Notes: a model not told the origin generated them from the sequence alone. DNA of 64,000 bases from Moraxella caviae (GCF_002014985.1 NZ_MUXU01000034.1:62001-126000); one strand, 5' to 3'. Counted from the first letter of the stretch, positions 17,915 through 27,302 are shown. Program-made: numbers and translations.

Positions 17915-17950
17915 CCAAGCGTATCCAACTGGGTAACGCTTGGTTTTGTG
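17915..17950 (+). terminator. Attenuator-like hairpin between yajC and secD
   Basis: CCAAGCGT (17915-17922) pairs with ACGCTTGG (17936-17943), followed by TTTTGTG and five T. It lies inside the operon, 49 nt upstream of secD, so it is more likely a partial terminator or processing signal than an operon end. Confidence 0.5.
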
Positions 17951-17998
17951 TTTTTATGCTTGGCGTTTGCTAAGCATTCGTTACCATAAGATACCCCT

Positions 17999-19876
17999 AT
18001 GCACTACCCTGCTTGGAAATACATACTTATCGTCGTGGTGCTTGTCGTGTCTGGCTTATACGCCCTGCCAAATCTGTACCCAGACGAACCTGCGGTACAA
18101 ATCACAGGCGCAAGCGCAGGCACTGAGCTTACCGAAGACGTACTTACTCGGTCTGAAACTCTGCTAGAAAAAGCAGGGCTTTCGTATCATGGCGGCAGCT
18201 TTGCCGATAACAGCGCCCTAGTGCGCCTAAGCAATGCCGAAGATCAGCTAAAAGCCCAAGAAGTATTGCGCCGCGAGCTTGGCGAACAATACGTCGTGGC
18301 ACTAAACCTAGCCCAAACCACCCCGCAATGGCTAAGAGACATTGGCGCAAAACCGATGAAACTTGGTCTGGACTTGCGTGGCGGTGTGCGCTTTGTGCTT
18401 GAAGTGGACATGGCAAAAGCCCTAGAGCAACGCCTTGGCACCGCAAGCCAAGACGCTCGCCGTGCGCTGCGTGCTGAGCAGATTGCCGTAAAAAGCCTGC
18501 GCACCACCGAAAGCGGCATGATGCTGATTTTTAACAACCAAGACGCTCGCAATCGCGCCCAAAACGTACTACAAAACGCCATGGGCATGGATTTTAGTTT
18601 GCGTCCACTGGCAGCACAAGAAGGCGCAGCGCTTGAGCTGACGTATACCGAAGCCAAACTTGCCGAAATCAACGAATACGCCGTTGGACAAAACTTGACC
18701 ACCTTGCGTAACCGTATCAGCGAACTTGGCGTGGCAGAAGCCTTGGTGCAATCACAAGGCGCAAACCGCATTGTTGTGGAATTGCCGGGCGTACAAGACA
18801 CCGCCGAAGCCAAGCGTGTTCTTGGGCGCACCGCAAACCTAGAATTTCGTATGGTGAGCGACAATGCCGACACCTTCACAGGCGGCATCGCACCTGCTGG
18901 CAGCGAAGCCTTTCCTTTTGGCACGCTTGACGGCCCACAAATTCTACTAAATCGCCAAGCCATCGTAACGGGCGAAAAAGTGCAAGGCGCACAAGCTGGC
19001 GTGGACGAAAATGGCCGCCCGCAAGTATCCATCACGCTTGATACATCTGGCGGCCGCCTAATGCAAAACGCCACGCGTACTGCGGTTGGTAAACAAATGG
19101 CGGTGCTGTTCATTGAAAATAAGCAGCGTGTGAGCTATGAAGAAGACCCAGCCACAGGCGAGCTGACCGAAGTGCGTACGCCTTATACCGAAACACGCGT
19201 GATTAACCGCGCCACCATTCAAGCGGTGCTAGGCTCACAATTTCAAATCACGGGGCTTGACAGTGAAGCTGAAGCCAGCGAACTTGCGTTGCTTTTGCGT
19301 TCTGGCGCACTTGCCGCTCCGATGTACTTTGTAGAAGAGCGCACCATCGGCCCATCGCTTGGTCAAGAAAACATTGACAAAGGCCTATTCTCAACGCAAG
19401 TGGGCTATCTTTTGGTGTTCTTGTGGATGATTGTGTTTTATCGTGTGTTTGGCTTGATTGCCAACATCGCCCTAGCACTAAACGTCATCATCATGACCGC
19501 CATCATGTCAATCATCGGCTCGTCTTTGACCTTGCCGGGCATTGCAGGTATCGTACTGACCATCGGTATGGCAGTGGACGCAAACGTGCTGATTTTTGAG
19601 CGTATCCGTGAAGAGCTTGCCAATGGCGCGCGTGCCAAATCGGCGATTGTGGCAGGTTTTGACCGTGCCTTTAGCTCGATTTTTGACGCAAACATCACTA
19701 CCTTACTGGTGGCGTTTATCCTATTTGCCATCGGCACAGGCCCAATCAAAGGCTTTGCAGTTACCTTGGCAATCGGTATTGTTACATCGCTATTCACCGC
19801 GATTGTTGTTACTCGTGCGCTGATTCAGCTTTGGTACGGAAATCGCAAAAATCTCACCAAACTTAGTATCGGTTAG
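17999..19876 (+). CDS. secD: Protein translocase subunit SecD
   Basis: A 625-aa inner-membrane protein that works with SecF to complete protein export using the proton motive force. One N-terminal membrane span (YILIVVVLVVSGLYALPNLY) precedes the periplasmic P1 domain, whose conserved entry is GLDLRGGVRFVLEVD. The RND-type block of five spans begins after ERTIGPSLGQENIDKG and contains AGIVLTIGMAVDANVLIFER. Its length is close to that of E. coli SecD. It is followed by secF after 8 nt, indicating tight coupling. Confidence 0.97.
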   Translation: MHYPAWKYILIVVVLVVSGLYALPNLYPDEPAVQITGASAGTELTEDVLTRSETLLEKAGLSYHGGSFADNSALVRLSNAEDQLKAQEVLRRELGEQYVVALNLAQTTPQWLRDIGAKPMKLGLDLRGGVRFVLEVDMAKALEQRLGTASQDARRALRAEQIAVKSLRTTESGMMLIFNNQDARNRAQNVLQNAMGMDFSLRPLAAQEGAALELTYTEAKLAEINEYAVGQNLTTLRNRISELGVAEALVQSQGANRIVVELPGVQDTAEAKRVLGRTANLEFRMVSDNADTFTGGIAPAGSEAFPFGTLDGPQILLNRQAIVTGEKVQGAQAGVDENGRPQVSITLDTSGGRLMQNATRTAVGKQMAVLFIENKQRVSYEEDPATGELTEVRTPYTETRVINRATIQAVLGSQFQITGLDSEAEASELALLLRSGALAAPMYFVEERTIGPSLGQENIDKGLFSTQVGYLLVFLWMIVFYRVFGLIANIALALNVIIMTAIMSIIGSSLTLPGIAGIVLTIGMAVDANVLIFERIREELANGARAKSAIVAGFDRAFSSIFDANITTLLVAFILFAIGTGPIKGFAVTLAIGIVTSLFTAIVVTRALIQLWYGNRKNLTKLSIG

Positions 19877-19884
19877 GAGTTGCT

Positions 19885-21039
19885 ATGACAGAACATAATT
19901 CAAATGACGCTCGCACTCATGCCGATGGCACGCCGTTAAGTGAGCGTGAGCTGCGCCGCCGCAAAGGCCCGCGCCGTGATGGTAAAGGCAGTAATGCCCA
20001 AGCCAACGAAGCGGCTTTGGCAGACAGCGACATCATCGCCCAAAGTGATGAAGCTACCGAAAAAGAAGGTGGCGTGAAGCTGATTGCCAATCAGCGCATC
20101 ATTCCATTCATGAGCTTTGCCAAGCCGATGATGGGCATTTCTATTGCACTTATCTTAGCGGGCATCATCGCTTTTGTGGTAAATGGGCTAAACTTGGGGC
20201 TTGATTTTACTGGCGGTGTGTCAGCGGACGTGCGCTATGAATCGCCTGTGGAGCAAACCCAAGTGGTGTCTGCGCTGGCAGAAGATGGCTTTACGGACGC
20301 TGTGGTGCAGTATCTTGGCACACGCCAAGAGCTTTTGGTGCGCTTGCCGCCACAAGACCGAGACGCTGAGACGCTGGCGCAAAGCCTAAGTGAATCTTTG
20401 GATTTGCCAAACAACCCTGCCAACGTGGACAACATCAACATCATCGGCTCGCAAGTGGGTAACGAAATTTACCTAAATTCTTTGCTGGCGTTGTCGGTGG
20501 CACTTGGTATGATGATGCTGTACATCGGTCTGCGTTTTCAGTTCAAACTGGCTCTAGGCGGCGTATTGGCGCTGTTTCATGACGTGGTTGTCGTGGTGGG
20601 TATGTTTGCCATTTTTGGCTGGCCGTTTGACTTGACGGTGCTAGCAGCCGTGCTGGCGTTGATTGGTTATTCTATCAACGACACCATCGTTGTTTATGAC
20701 CGTATCCGTGAAAACTTTCGCCGTGTGCGTGGTTTATCGCCTGTGCAAGTCATCAACCTTTCACAAACCGAAACGCTGCGCCGTACTTTTATGACGGTGG
20801 GTACGGTGTTTGTGGTGGTGGTCGCCATGATGTTCCTAGGCGGTGATGGTCTGTACTGGTTCTCGGTAGCGCTGTTTATTGGTTTGATTGCAGGGACGTA
20901 CTCGTCTGTGTACATCGCCAGTGTCGTGCCGCTGTGGCTGGGATTATCGCGCGATGATTTCGTGGTGAAAATCAAGCCAGAATTTGAAGAAGAAGTCGTG
21001 GTTTTTGCCGACCCAGAGTTACAAAACGCCAAAGACTGA
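19885..21039 (+). CDS. secF: Protein translocase subunit SecF
   Basis: A 384-aa partner of SecD with six membrane spans. Diagnostic blocks are NGLNLGLDFTGGV, ALIGYSINDTIVVYDRIREN and TLRRTFMTVGTV. Before the first span (MMGISIALILAGIIAFVV) there is a hydrophilic N-terminal extension of about 70 residues, rich in Arg and Lys at first (ERELRRRKGPRRDGKG) and then acidic, longer than in E. coli SecF. It is the last gene of the operon, before a terminator at 21062. Confidence 0.96.
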   Translation: MTEHNSNDARTHADGTPLSERELRRRKGPRRDGKGSNAQANEAALADSDIIAQSDEATEKEGGVKLIANQRIIPFMSFAKPMMGISIALILAGIIAFVVNGLNLGLDFTGGVSADVRYESPVEQTQVVSALAEDGFTDAVVQYLGTRQELLVRLPPQDRDAETLAQSLSESLDLPNNPANVDNINIIGSQVGNEIYLNSLLALSVALGMMMLYIGLRFQFKLALGGVLALFHDVVVVVGMFAIFGWPFDLTVLAAVLALIGYSINDTIVVYDRIRENFRRVRGLSPVQVINLSQTETLRRTFMTVGTVFVVVVAMMFLGGDGLYWFSVALFIGLIAGTYSSVYIASVVPLWLGLSRDDFVVKIKPEFEEEVVVFADPELQNAKD

Positions 21040-21061
21040 TTTTTCAATTCAACGCAAACAC

Positions 21062-21099
21062 AAACAAGCTCAAAATCATTTTTGGGCTTGTTTTTTTAT
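21062..21099 (+). terminator. Terminator of the yajC-secD-secF operon
   Basis: AAACAAGCTCAAAA (21062-21075) pairs with TTTTGGGCTTGTTT (21080-21093) around TCAT, with one G-T pair, followed by T residues. Confidence 0.88.
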
Positions 21100-21229
21100 G
21101 AATAAAAGAAAACCATCTTGGCAAAATTTACATTTTTGTGGCGTATTCCCTAGCCCAATACTTGTAAATCTGTTATGCTTACGTCTTTATCTCAATTCAT
21201 TTTGAAATTAGCCACCGATTGCGCTTGCC

Positions 21230-22141
21230 ATGAAATTTTTTCACCGCCTGCCCGCCACCACTCAAGGCTATCCGCTCATCGTTTTTACCATGTGCGTTTG
21301 GGGCAGTTTTAGCTTACTGTCTCGCCTAAATGTGCGCTGGCAAATCGCTGCGTGGGACGTGATTGCCATGCGTTTTGCCATCGCTGCCTTGGTGCTGCTG
21401 CCTGTGCTATGCTACCAAAAACAGTGGCGATTTTTGTTCAGTTATAAGGCGGTGGTGCTGGCGTTGGTCGGTGGCGTGGGTTACAGCTGTCTTGTATACA
21501 GTGCGTTTTTGCTTGCGCCTGTGGTGCATGGCGCGGTGTTTTTAAATGGCATGATTCCTGTAGCAACCGCCCTTTTATCGGCGCTATTTTTTCGGCAAAA
21601 ACCAGACACCAACACCAAAATCGCCCTATACATCATCATCGCCACACTCATTGCCATGCTGATGATGATTGCTTTTGGTGCTGGCGGCAGTTTTGGTTTG
21701 GGTGATGCGATTTTTGCGTTCAGTGCGTTTTGTTGGGCGGCATTTGGCTTGTTGCTGCGTGCTTGGCAATTTAGCGCATGGCAAACAATGTGCTGCACGG
21801 CGATTTGGTCGGCGGCGCTGTATTTGCCGGTGTATTTTGGCGTGATTGGCTTTTCATCGCCCAATGCCAGCCTTGCCCACCTTGCTTTTCAAGGATTTTT
21901 TCACAGCATCGTGGTGATGATTATTGCCACCATCACTTACGCCTTGGCAGTGGCAAGACTTGGCGCATTTTTCGCTGGCGGACTGGCTTCACTTGCGCCT
22001 TTTATTGCCGCCATTTTAGCTGTGCCGCTCTTGGGCGAGCCGCTTAGTGGCGTCATGCTGCTTGGGCTGATTGGCATGGGACTTGGTACGGTGCAGCCTT
22101 GGCGCTGGCTTAAAGGCGTGGGCGCAAAATTTGGCAAATAA
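21230..22141 (+). CDS. EamA-family (DMT superfamily) transporter
   Basis: A 303-aa protein with about ten hydrophobic segments arranged as two EamA repeats. The first repeat opens FTMCVWGSFSLLSRLNVRW with the typical small-residue and Trp pattern; the second repeat begins near GDAIFAFSAFCWAAFGLLLR and ends with EPLSGVMLLGLIGMGLG, the usual closing block. Family members export amino acids, nucleobases or other metabolites, and the substrate cannot be inferred. It is separated from secF by a terminator and appears monocistronic. Confidence 0.85.
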   Translation: MKFFHRLPATTQGYPLIVFTMCVWGSFSLLSRLNVRWQIAAWDVIAMRFAIAALVLLPVLCYQKQWRFLFSYKAVVLALVGGVGYSCLVYSAFLLAPVVHGAVFLNGMIPVATALLSALFFRQKPDTNTKIALYIIIATLIAMLMMIAFGAGGSFGLGDAIFAFSAFCWAAFGLLLRAWQFSAWQTMCCTAIWSAALYLPVYFGVIGFSSPNASLAHLAFQGFFHSIVVMIIATITYALAVARLGAFFAGGLASLAPFIAAILAVPLLGEPLSGVMLLGLIGMGLGTVQPWRWLKGVGAKFGK

Positions 22142-22313
22142 CGCACTGATTCGATTTGGCTTTATCGGCTTAATCTACCAACAAACCCAAATTCATTGCA
22201 AGCATAAAGCACAGACAATTTCTTTTCTTTGTAGATACCATCTTTAAAAGTAACAAATTCATCAAAAATCACCCTAAAAACACACCACAAACACTCACAA
22301 ATAAGGAAAACAC

Positions 22314-22967
22314 ATGAACGCACAAAACCCAAACACCCTAAAAAGCATCGCCGTCTATTGCGGTTCAAACTTAGGCGCGCGCCCAGAATATCACAAAGCC
22401 GCCCAACAAATGGGACAAGCCCTAGCACAGCGTGATATGCGCTTGGTTTATGGTGGCGGCAATATCGGGCTGATGGGTACAGTTGCTGACACCGTGCTTG
22501 AGCAAGGCGGTGAAGTGGTGGGCGTGATTCCTACGTTTTTGGTAGAAAAAGAAGTGGCACATCAAGGACTTAGCGAGCTGATTGAAACTACAGACATGGC
22601 AACACGCAAATACAAAATGATTGAGCTTGCGGACGGTTTTATCGCTTTGGCAGGCGGTCTTGGCACTTTTGAAGAGCTGTACGAAGTGCTGTCGCTTGCC
22701 CAGCTGCGCCTGCACGCCAAGCCCATCGGTGTGCTGAACACCCACGGATTTTTTGACCCTGTCATCGCCACGCTGCAAAAGGCGGCGGACGAAGGCTTTA
22801 TGCCGCACGCCAATTTATCGCTTTTGTGCGTGTCTGACGACCCTGATGAGCTGCTTGAGATGATGGCGAATTATCGCTTCATTGACGCACCCAAATGGAC
22901 ACGCCCAACGTGGCTTGATACATCGCCAGAAAAAGCCTTGCACCACACGCCAAAATCGCAGCTTTAA
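22314..22967 (+). CDS. LOG-family protein (putative cytokinin riboside 5'-monophosphate phosphoribohydrolase)
   Basis: A 217-aa Rossmann-type protein. It has the nucleotide-binding loop VYGGGNIGLMG and the second signature region AGGLGTFEEL, corresponding to the family motif PGGxGTxxE with Ala113 in place of the usual Pro. The ATRKYKMIE block is also conserved. LOG enzymes release a base from nucleoside 5'-monophosphates; in bacteria the physiological substrate is often unclear. AAGGAAA lies before the ATG, and a terminator follows at 23021. The family is clear, the exact reaction less so. Confidence 0.88.
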   Translation: MNAQNPNTLKSIAVYCGSNLGARPEYHKAAQQMGQALAQRDMRLVYGGGNIGLMGTVADTVLEQGGEVVGVIPTFLVEKEVAHQGLSELIETTDMATRKYKMIELADGFIALAGGLGTFEELYEVLSLAQLRLHAKPIGVLNTHGFFDPVIATLQKAADEGFMPHANLSLLCVSDDPDELLEMMANYRFIDAPKWTRPTWLDTSPEKALHHTPKSQL

Positions 22968-23463
22968 TTAAGCGCCAAACTTTTGTTCGCTCTATTTTCC
23001 ACCCACCCAACAAATCCGCACCGCTCAATGTTCGGTTGGGCGGTTTTTTAGCGCGGTTTTGCTGATTTTTTACATGAATTTTAGGCAGATTTTGAGTAGT
23101 TTTTGGCAGCTTTTGCACAAAATTTCCGCAATTTTGGCATGAATTTGCGTAAAATTGAGCAATTTTCGTGAAAATTTGTAAAATTTGTCAAAAAATTACT
23201 TGCAATAAAATAAAACGAATGTACACTATAAGCATTAAAATTTTGCCCAACAATTATTCAGTAAACGACCTAAAATTGCCAGCCGTGTCAAAATTTATCC
23301 TGAAATTTAGCACGGATACAATTTAAAGATTTGGTTTGTTGCAAAAATTTGTTACAATATGCAAAAGATGTACGCCCATCGTATCACTGATGGTGTTGGC
23401 ATATTTGCACAAGCCAAGCTGGGCAATTCATCAAACTAAACTTAATCAACAAAAGGTGATGGC
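22968..23463. other. Intergenic region upstream of accB
   Basis: 496 bp. After the LOG-gene terminator the sequence is very AT-rich with recurring AAAATTTG-type words. An imperfect inverted repeat (CCGTG...CACGG, 23283-23315) and promoter-like TTGGTT-N16-TACAAT near 23331-23358 precede accB. No ORF is supported. Confidence 0.45.
23021..23049 (+). terminator. Terminator after the LOG-family gene
   Basis: CCGCTCAA (23021-23028) pairs with TTGGGCGG (23036-23043), followed by six T. Confidence 0.88.
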
Positions 23464-23892
23464 ATGGACATCAAAAAAATTCGTGAACTTATTGACCTAA
23501 TGGAAGAAAAAGACCTCGTAAATTTAGAATACGGGCATGACGACAATTACGTCAATCTGACACGCAATGTCGCTGTACAGACCATCGCTGCGCCTGCTGC
23601 CGTTGCTGCCGCGCCAGTTGCTGCTGCCAGTGCGCCTGCCGCTGCTAAGCCAAGCGGCAAGGTGGAGACATCGCCAATGGTGGGCGTGTTTTATTCTGCG
23701 CCAAGTCCAAATGATCCGCCATTTGTTAAAGTTGGTCAAAAAGTGCAAGCAGGCGATCAGCTGGGCATCATTGAAGCGATGAAAATCATGAATCCACTAG
23801 AAGCCACTCAAAGCGGCATCATTGAAGAAATCCTAGTTAATAATGCTGACGTGGTACAATTTGGACAGCCTGTGATTCGTTATAAAGCCTGA
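23464..23892 (+). CDS. accB: Biotin carboxyl carrier protein of acetyl-CoA carboxylase
   Basis: A 142-aa BCCP subunit, carrying biotin between AccC and the carboxyltransferase in the first step of fatty acid synthesis. The N-terminal [18 protein letters not shown] is the usual opening. An Ala/Pro-rich flexible linker follows (about residues 38-70). The biotinyl domain has the EAMKIMN motif with Lys107 as biotin site, and the thumb sequence [23 protein letters not shown] precedes the ATG. accC follows after 11 nt, the standard accBC operon. Confidence 0.97.
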   Translation: MDIKKIRELIDLMEEKDLVNLEYGHDDNYVNLTRNVAVQTIAAPAAVAAAPVAAASAPAAAKPSGKVETSPMVGVFYSAPSPNDPPFVKVGQKVQAGDQLGIIEAMKIMNPLEATQSGIIEEILVNNADVVQFGQPVIRYKA

Positions 23893-23903
23893 TAGGATTT
23901 GCC

Positions 23904-25259
23904 ATGATTAAAAAGCTACTGATCGCCAACCGTGGCGAGATTGCCTTGCGCATCGTGCGTGCGTGTAAGCAGCTGGGCATTTCCACGGTGGGTGTGTACT
24001 CTACCGCTGACAAAGACCTAATGCATTTGCGTTTTGTAGATGAAGCGGTGTGCATTGGCAATGCGCCATCCAGCCAAAGCTATTTGGACGTGAATAAAAT
24101 CCTTGCCGCTGCCGAAGTAACGGGCGCAGACGCCATCCACCCCGGTTATGGGTTTTTGTCCGAAAATGCCGATTTTGCTGAAAAAGTAGAAGAAGCGGGC
24201 TTGACTTTTGTTGGGCCGCACGCTGACCACATTCGCCTGATGGGCAATAAAGTTTCGGCAATTAACGCCATGAAAAAAGCAGGCGTACCAACCGTTCCGG
24301 GTTCTGTAGGCGCAATCACCCTGCACAATGCCGAAGAACAAGCCAAACAAATCGGCTTTCCGCTGATTGTCAAGGCGGCAGCTGGCGGTGGCGGTCGTGG
24401 TATGCGTGTGGTAGAACGCTTTGAAGAGCTGATCAACCAAGTGCAAGCCGCCAAAGCCGAAGCCGAAAGCGCCTTTGGTGATGACACTGTGTACATGGAG
24501 CGTTTTTTGAAAAATCCACGCCATGTGGAAGTGCAAGTCCTAGGCGATGGCAACGGCAATGCACTGCATTTGTTTGATCGTGATTGCTCATTACAACGCC
24601 GCCATCAAAAAGTGCTGGAAGAAGCACCTGCTCCCGGCATTCCAGACGACATTCGCCAGCCGATTTTGGATGCGTGCGTGCGTGCGTGTGAACAAATCAA
24701 ATATCGTGGCGCAGGGACGTTTGAGTTTTTATACGAAGACGGTCAGTTTTTCTTTATTGAGATGAACACGCGTGTGCAGGTGGAACACCCTGTTACCGAG
24801 ATGATTACTGGCATTGACATCGTGGTGGAGCAGCTAAAAATCGCCGCTGGCTATGGGCTAAGCTACCATCAAGACGAAATCACCATTCGTGGACACGCCA
24901 TCGAATGCCGTATCAATGCTGAAGATCCTAAGACTTTCATGCCTTGTCCGGGTCGCATTGATAATCTATTCACACCGAGCGGCTGTGGCGTGCGTTTTGA
25001 TTCGCATTTGTATCAAGGCTACACCATTCCAAGCTATTATGATTCGCTGATTGGCAAGCTGATTTGTCATGCGCAAACACGCCGCCAAGCGGTCGCTAAG
25101 ACGCTGAACGCATTGGACGAGCTGGTGATTGAAGGCATTAAGACCAACATTCCGCTGCACCGTGATGTGATTTTACAAGATGAAGCCTTTGTCAATGAAG
25201 CACAAAACATTCATTATCTTGAAGAACATTTACTTTCTGGCAATGGTAAAAAACACTGA
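23904..25259 (+). CDS. accC: Biotin carboxylase subunit of acetyl-CoA carboxylase
   Basis: A 451-aa ATP-grasp enzyme that carboxylates BCCP-biotin using bicarbonate and ATP. It has the N-terminal [20 protein letters not shown], the glycine-rich ATP loop [14 protein letters not shown], and the active-site block [16 protein letters not shown] with the catalytic Arg. Length matches E. coli AccC (449 aa). It ends 22 nt before a strong terminator. Confidence 0.98.
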   Translation: MIKKLLIANRGEIALRIVRACKQLGISTVGVYSTADKDLMHLRFVDEAVCIGNAPSSQSYLDVNKILAAAEVTGADAIHPGYGFLSENADFAEKVEEAGLTFVGPHADHIRLMGNKVSAINAMKKAGVPTVPGSVGAITLHNAEEQAKQIGFPLIVKAAAGGGGRGMRVVERFEELINQVQAAKAEAESAFGDDTVYMERFLKNPRHVEVQVLGDGNGNALHLFDRDCSLQRRHQKVLEEAPAPGIPDDIRQPILDACVRACEQIKYRGAGTFEFLYEDGQFFFIEMNTRVQVEHPVTEMITGIDIVVEQLKIAAGYGLSYHQDEITIRGHAIECRINAEDPKTFMPCPGRIDNLFTPSGCGVRFDSHLYQGYTIPSYYDSLIGKLICHAQTRRQAVAKTLNALDELVIEGIKTNIPLHRDVILQDEAFVNEAQNIHYLEEHLLSGNGKKH

Positions 25260-25281
25260 TTTTGTGATTTAATTGCGGTAA

Positions 25282-25315
25282 AAATAAGACGCTCAAGTGG
25301 CGTCTTATTTTTGCG
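25282..25315 (+). terminator. Terminator of accBC
   Basis: AAATAAGACGC (25282-25292) pairs exactly with GCGTCTTATTT (25300-25310), then further T. It is also usable from the minus side. Confidence 0.9.
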
Positions 25316-25360
25316 TTTAAAACTTTGTTTTGCGCTGATTTTATGCACTAAAATACACAG

Positions 25361-25531
25361 TTAAAGACTTGCCGTGTCGCACACCGATTGGACGTGCGTG
25401 CGCCAATACTCCAAAGAATGCCAAGCACGTCTGCGCCTTGCCAAGCGCGCTCTGATGCGTCTGGTTTTACGGTGAAAATTATAGCGATGATTGCGCTTAT
25501 TTAGCCTTGTGCGTGTTCTTTTGCGTATCAT
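25361..25531 (-). CDS. Candidate small Arg-rich protein, unknown
   Basis: A 56-aa frame starting MIRKRTRTRLNKRNHRYNF and containing RRIRARLARRRRAW. It has 16 Arg and 3 Lys, with the basic residues mostly before residue 36, and a less basic tail (HSLEYWRTHVQSVCDTASL). GGGAG lies 7 nt upstream of the ATG at 25529-25531, a better ribosome site than most genes here. It could bind RNA, ribosome or DNA, but I do not recognise a family. A chance ORF remains possible because Arg-rich frames arise easily opposite GC-rich codons. It lies alone between the accC and LysR terminators. Confidence 0.4.
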   Translation of the reverse strand: MIRKRTRTRLNKRNHRYNFHRKTRRIRARLARRRRAWHSLEYWRTHVQSVCDTASL

Positions 25532-25879
25532 TTTATCTCCCAATCCAGCCTTTCAATCAGCCCTAACCAAGCCTTAACCAATCTCGGTCGGTGAAATTAC
25601 ACCACTGTCGATTTGCGCTGCTGCCCATTTGCCCTACTGTCGCCAATCTACTGCGCCTTGCCCATCTTAAAACCCTTCTTATAACAAATCCAATTATACA
25701 CACTTTTTATGGCAATACACAAATCTTGGTGCGTGAATTTACTCTGCAGCGCATTTATTTTGTCTGGCTATTATCTGCTCAGCTATTACCCCGCTTGACT
25801 GCTTGCCCTGCCATATAAGTAAAACAGATAAATAAAAAAGCCCTGCACTGGGCAAGGCTTTTTATGTACTGGCAATTCA
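25532..25879. other. Intergenic region between small ORF and LysR gene
   Basis: 348 bp with no ORF that has a start and ribosome site. The LysR-gene terminator lies at 25834-25863. Otherwise nothing recognisable. Confidence 0.45.
25834..25863 (-). terminator. Terminator of the LysR-type regulator gene
   Basis: AAAAAAGCC (25834-25842) pairs with GGCTTTTT (25856-25863), with an inner TGC/GCA pair. It gives a T run on the minus strand, 17 nt after the stop codon. Confidence 0.8.
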
Positions 25880-26761
25880 TCAAACTTTAAAATACTCACG
25901 CAATACTTCAATGCACTTTTGCGCCTTGACTGGCAGCTGCTCTTTGGTGGCAGTAACCACAGACAACACCAAAGGATTTAGCTCATAATCAGTCAGCACA
26001 GGCACCAATTTACCTGCTTGCACAAGCTCTTTTGCGTCCAATTCATTGGCTTTTACCACGCCATGACCTGCCACCGCAAGCGCCAGCGCAATGTCAGGGT
26101 CGTTACTCATCAAGCGAGATTGCACACGCATAGAGTGCTGCTTTTCATCGCCTTTTTTAAATTCAAGGCTTTCGTTGTGCTTATCGCCGCAAATGATGAT
26201 GGTTTGATCTGCCAAATCTTTTGGCGAAGTGATTGCGCCATGCACCTTCAGATAACTTGGCGCAGCAAGCCAAACTTGCTTCACTTTGGTCAACTCAATG
26301 CCGTTTGGCTGTGGCTCTTCGTCCAAAATCAGTGCCACATCAATGCGATCTTCAATCAAATCCAGACTGTCGCCACGAGAAATCACGTTCAAAGACAGAT
26401 TCTCATGCTCAGCAATCCAGCTTGCAAGCGCAGGCAGTAAATACGTTTTGGCAAGGTTTGGCGATGTTGCCACACGCAAGCTGCCAGACACTTCATCTTT
26501 TAATTGGCTTACGCTGTCGCGTCCTCTCTCAGCAGCCTTCACAATTTCTAATGCTTCATTATACAGGCTTTCACCTGCTTCGCTTAGGCTTAATTTTCGC
26601 GTTGAGCGGTGCAGTAGTGCCACGCCCAAATCGCTTTCAAGTGAGCGGATTTGCTGACTGACTGCGCTGGTCGTAATACCAAGTTCCTTTGCTGCACCAC
26701 TGAACGAACCTTGTTTGACCACGCTGGCAAATACCGCCATGCCCCGTAAATTTTCTAACAT
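25880..26761 (-). CDS. LysR-family transcriptional regulator
   Basis: A 293-aa regulator. The winged helix-turn-helix is at residues 1-62 (MLENLRGMAVFASVVKQGSF, then SGAAKELGITTSAVSQQIRS). A linker and the periplasmic-binding-like effector domain follow (LRVATSPNLAKTYLLPALAS; VALILDEEPQPNGIEL). The frame is open further upstream to 26854, but ATG 26761 is preceded by GAGGTGG and starts at the canonical LysR N terminus. Its target is not obvious: there is no divergent gene, and the next gene upstream, dnaX, is on the same strand 540 bp away. That gap holds three palindromes that could be binding sites. Confidence 0.92.
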   Translation of the reverse strand: MLENLRGMAVFASVVKQGSFSGAAKELGITTSAVSQQIRSLESDLGVALLHRSTRKLSLSEAGESLYNEALEIVKAAERGRDSVSQLKDEVSGSLRVATSPNLAKTYLLPALASWIAEHENLSLNVISRGDSLDLIEDRIDVALILDEEPQPNGIELTKVKQVWLAAPSYLKVHGAITSPKDLADQTIIICGDKHNESLEFKKGDEKQHSMRVQSRLMSNDPDIALALAVAGHGVVKANELDAKELVQAGKLVPVLTDYELNPLVLSVVTATKEQLPVKAQKCIEVLREYFKV

Positions 26762-27070
26762 ATTCCACCTCAAGTTTTGAACCCCGCCATCGGCTGACGG
26801 CAGGCGTTGCGAATTTTGACAACGTGCAAGGTGTGAACGGTGCACGCAAAACAACTAAAACGCAAACATGGCTCAAAATTCGGTAAAAACCTTGCGTTAC
26901 CCACAACTGTGGCACTGTTGGTTTTATCACTGTCTTTTATTTTTAACAAACCATCTTTTAATAATAGCCAACAGTCTTATAATTTTTCTTTTACTTTATA
27001 ATAACCAATCTCTATCAATAATACAAGCACAAACGTAAATGAAATTGTATCATTTGGTAAGATTTTATTT

Positions 27071-27140
27071 TGGACAAGTGTCCAGTCTTGACGCATTCGT
27101 CAAACACAGCACGCCCTACCCATCTAATAATCAATTATTA
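27071..27140. repeat. Cluster of three short perfect palindromes
   Basis: TGGACA-AG-TGTCCA at 27071-27084, TTGACG-CATT-CGTCAA at 27088-27103, and TAATAAT-CA-ATTATTA at 27125-27140. All arms are perfect. They lie about 310-380 bp upstream of the LysR start codon. They may be operator sites, including for LysR autoregulation, but the target is unknown. Confidence 0.6.
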
Positions 27141-27262
27141 CAAAAGGATTAGAATTGTACAAATTTTATACCAATCAAGTGCCAAAGCCATATTTTTAGC
27201 ACAAGTGTTCTATTTTTGTAATTTTTAACCTGCTAAAAGCTAGATGTGTCAAGGTTTTTAGA

Positions 27263-27283
27263 AATGACTGATTGGTCATTTTT
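27263..27283 (+). terminator. Plus-strand terminator-like hairpin without an annotated plus-strand gene
   Basis: AAATGAC pairs with GTCATTT around TGATTG, followed on the plus strand by TTATTTTTGG. No plus-strand gene precedes it, so it may end a small RNA. On the minus strand it sits just after the dnaX stop and could also act there. Confidence 0.5.
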
Positions 27284-27302
27284 ATTTTTGGTTTAGATTT
27301 TA

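Larger units (their letters stand above)
26762..27302. other. Intergenic region with palindrome cluster
   Basis: 541 bp between dnaX (upstream) and the LysR gene, both on the minus strand. No ORF over about 15 codons with a ribosome site is visible on the plus strand. It contains three close palindromes (27071-27140) and a plus-strand terminator (about 27263-27283). Confidence 0.5.

Noticed and set aside
18244..19113. 289-aa minus-strand frame opposite secD
   Set aside because: Shadow frame rich in Ser, Arg and Cys opposite well-conserved SecD sequence.
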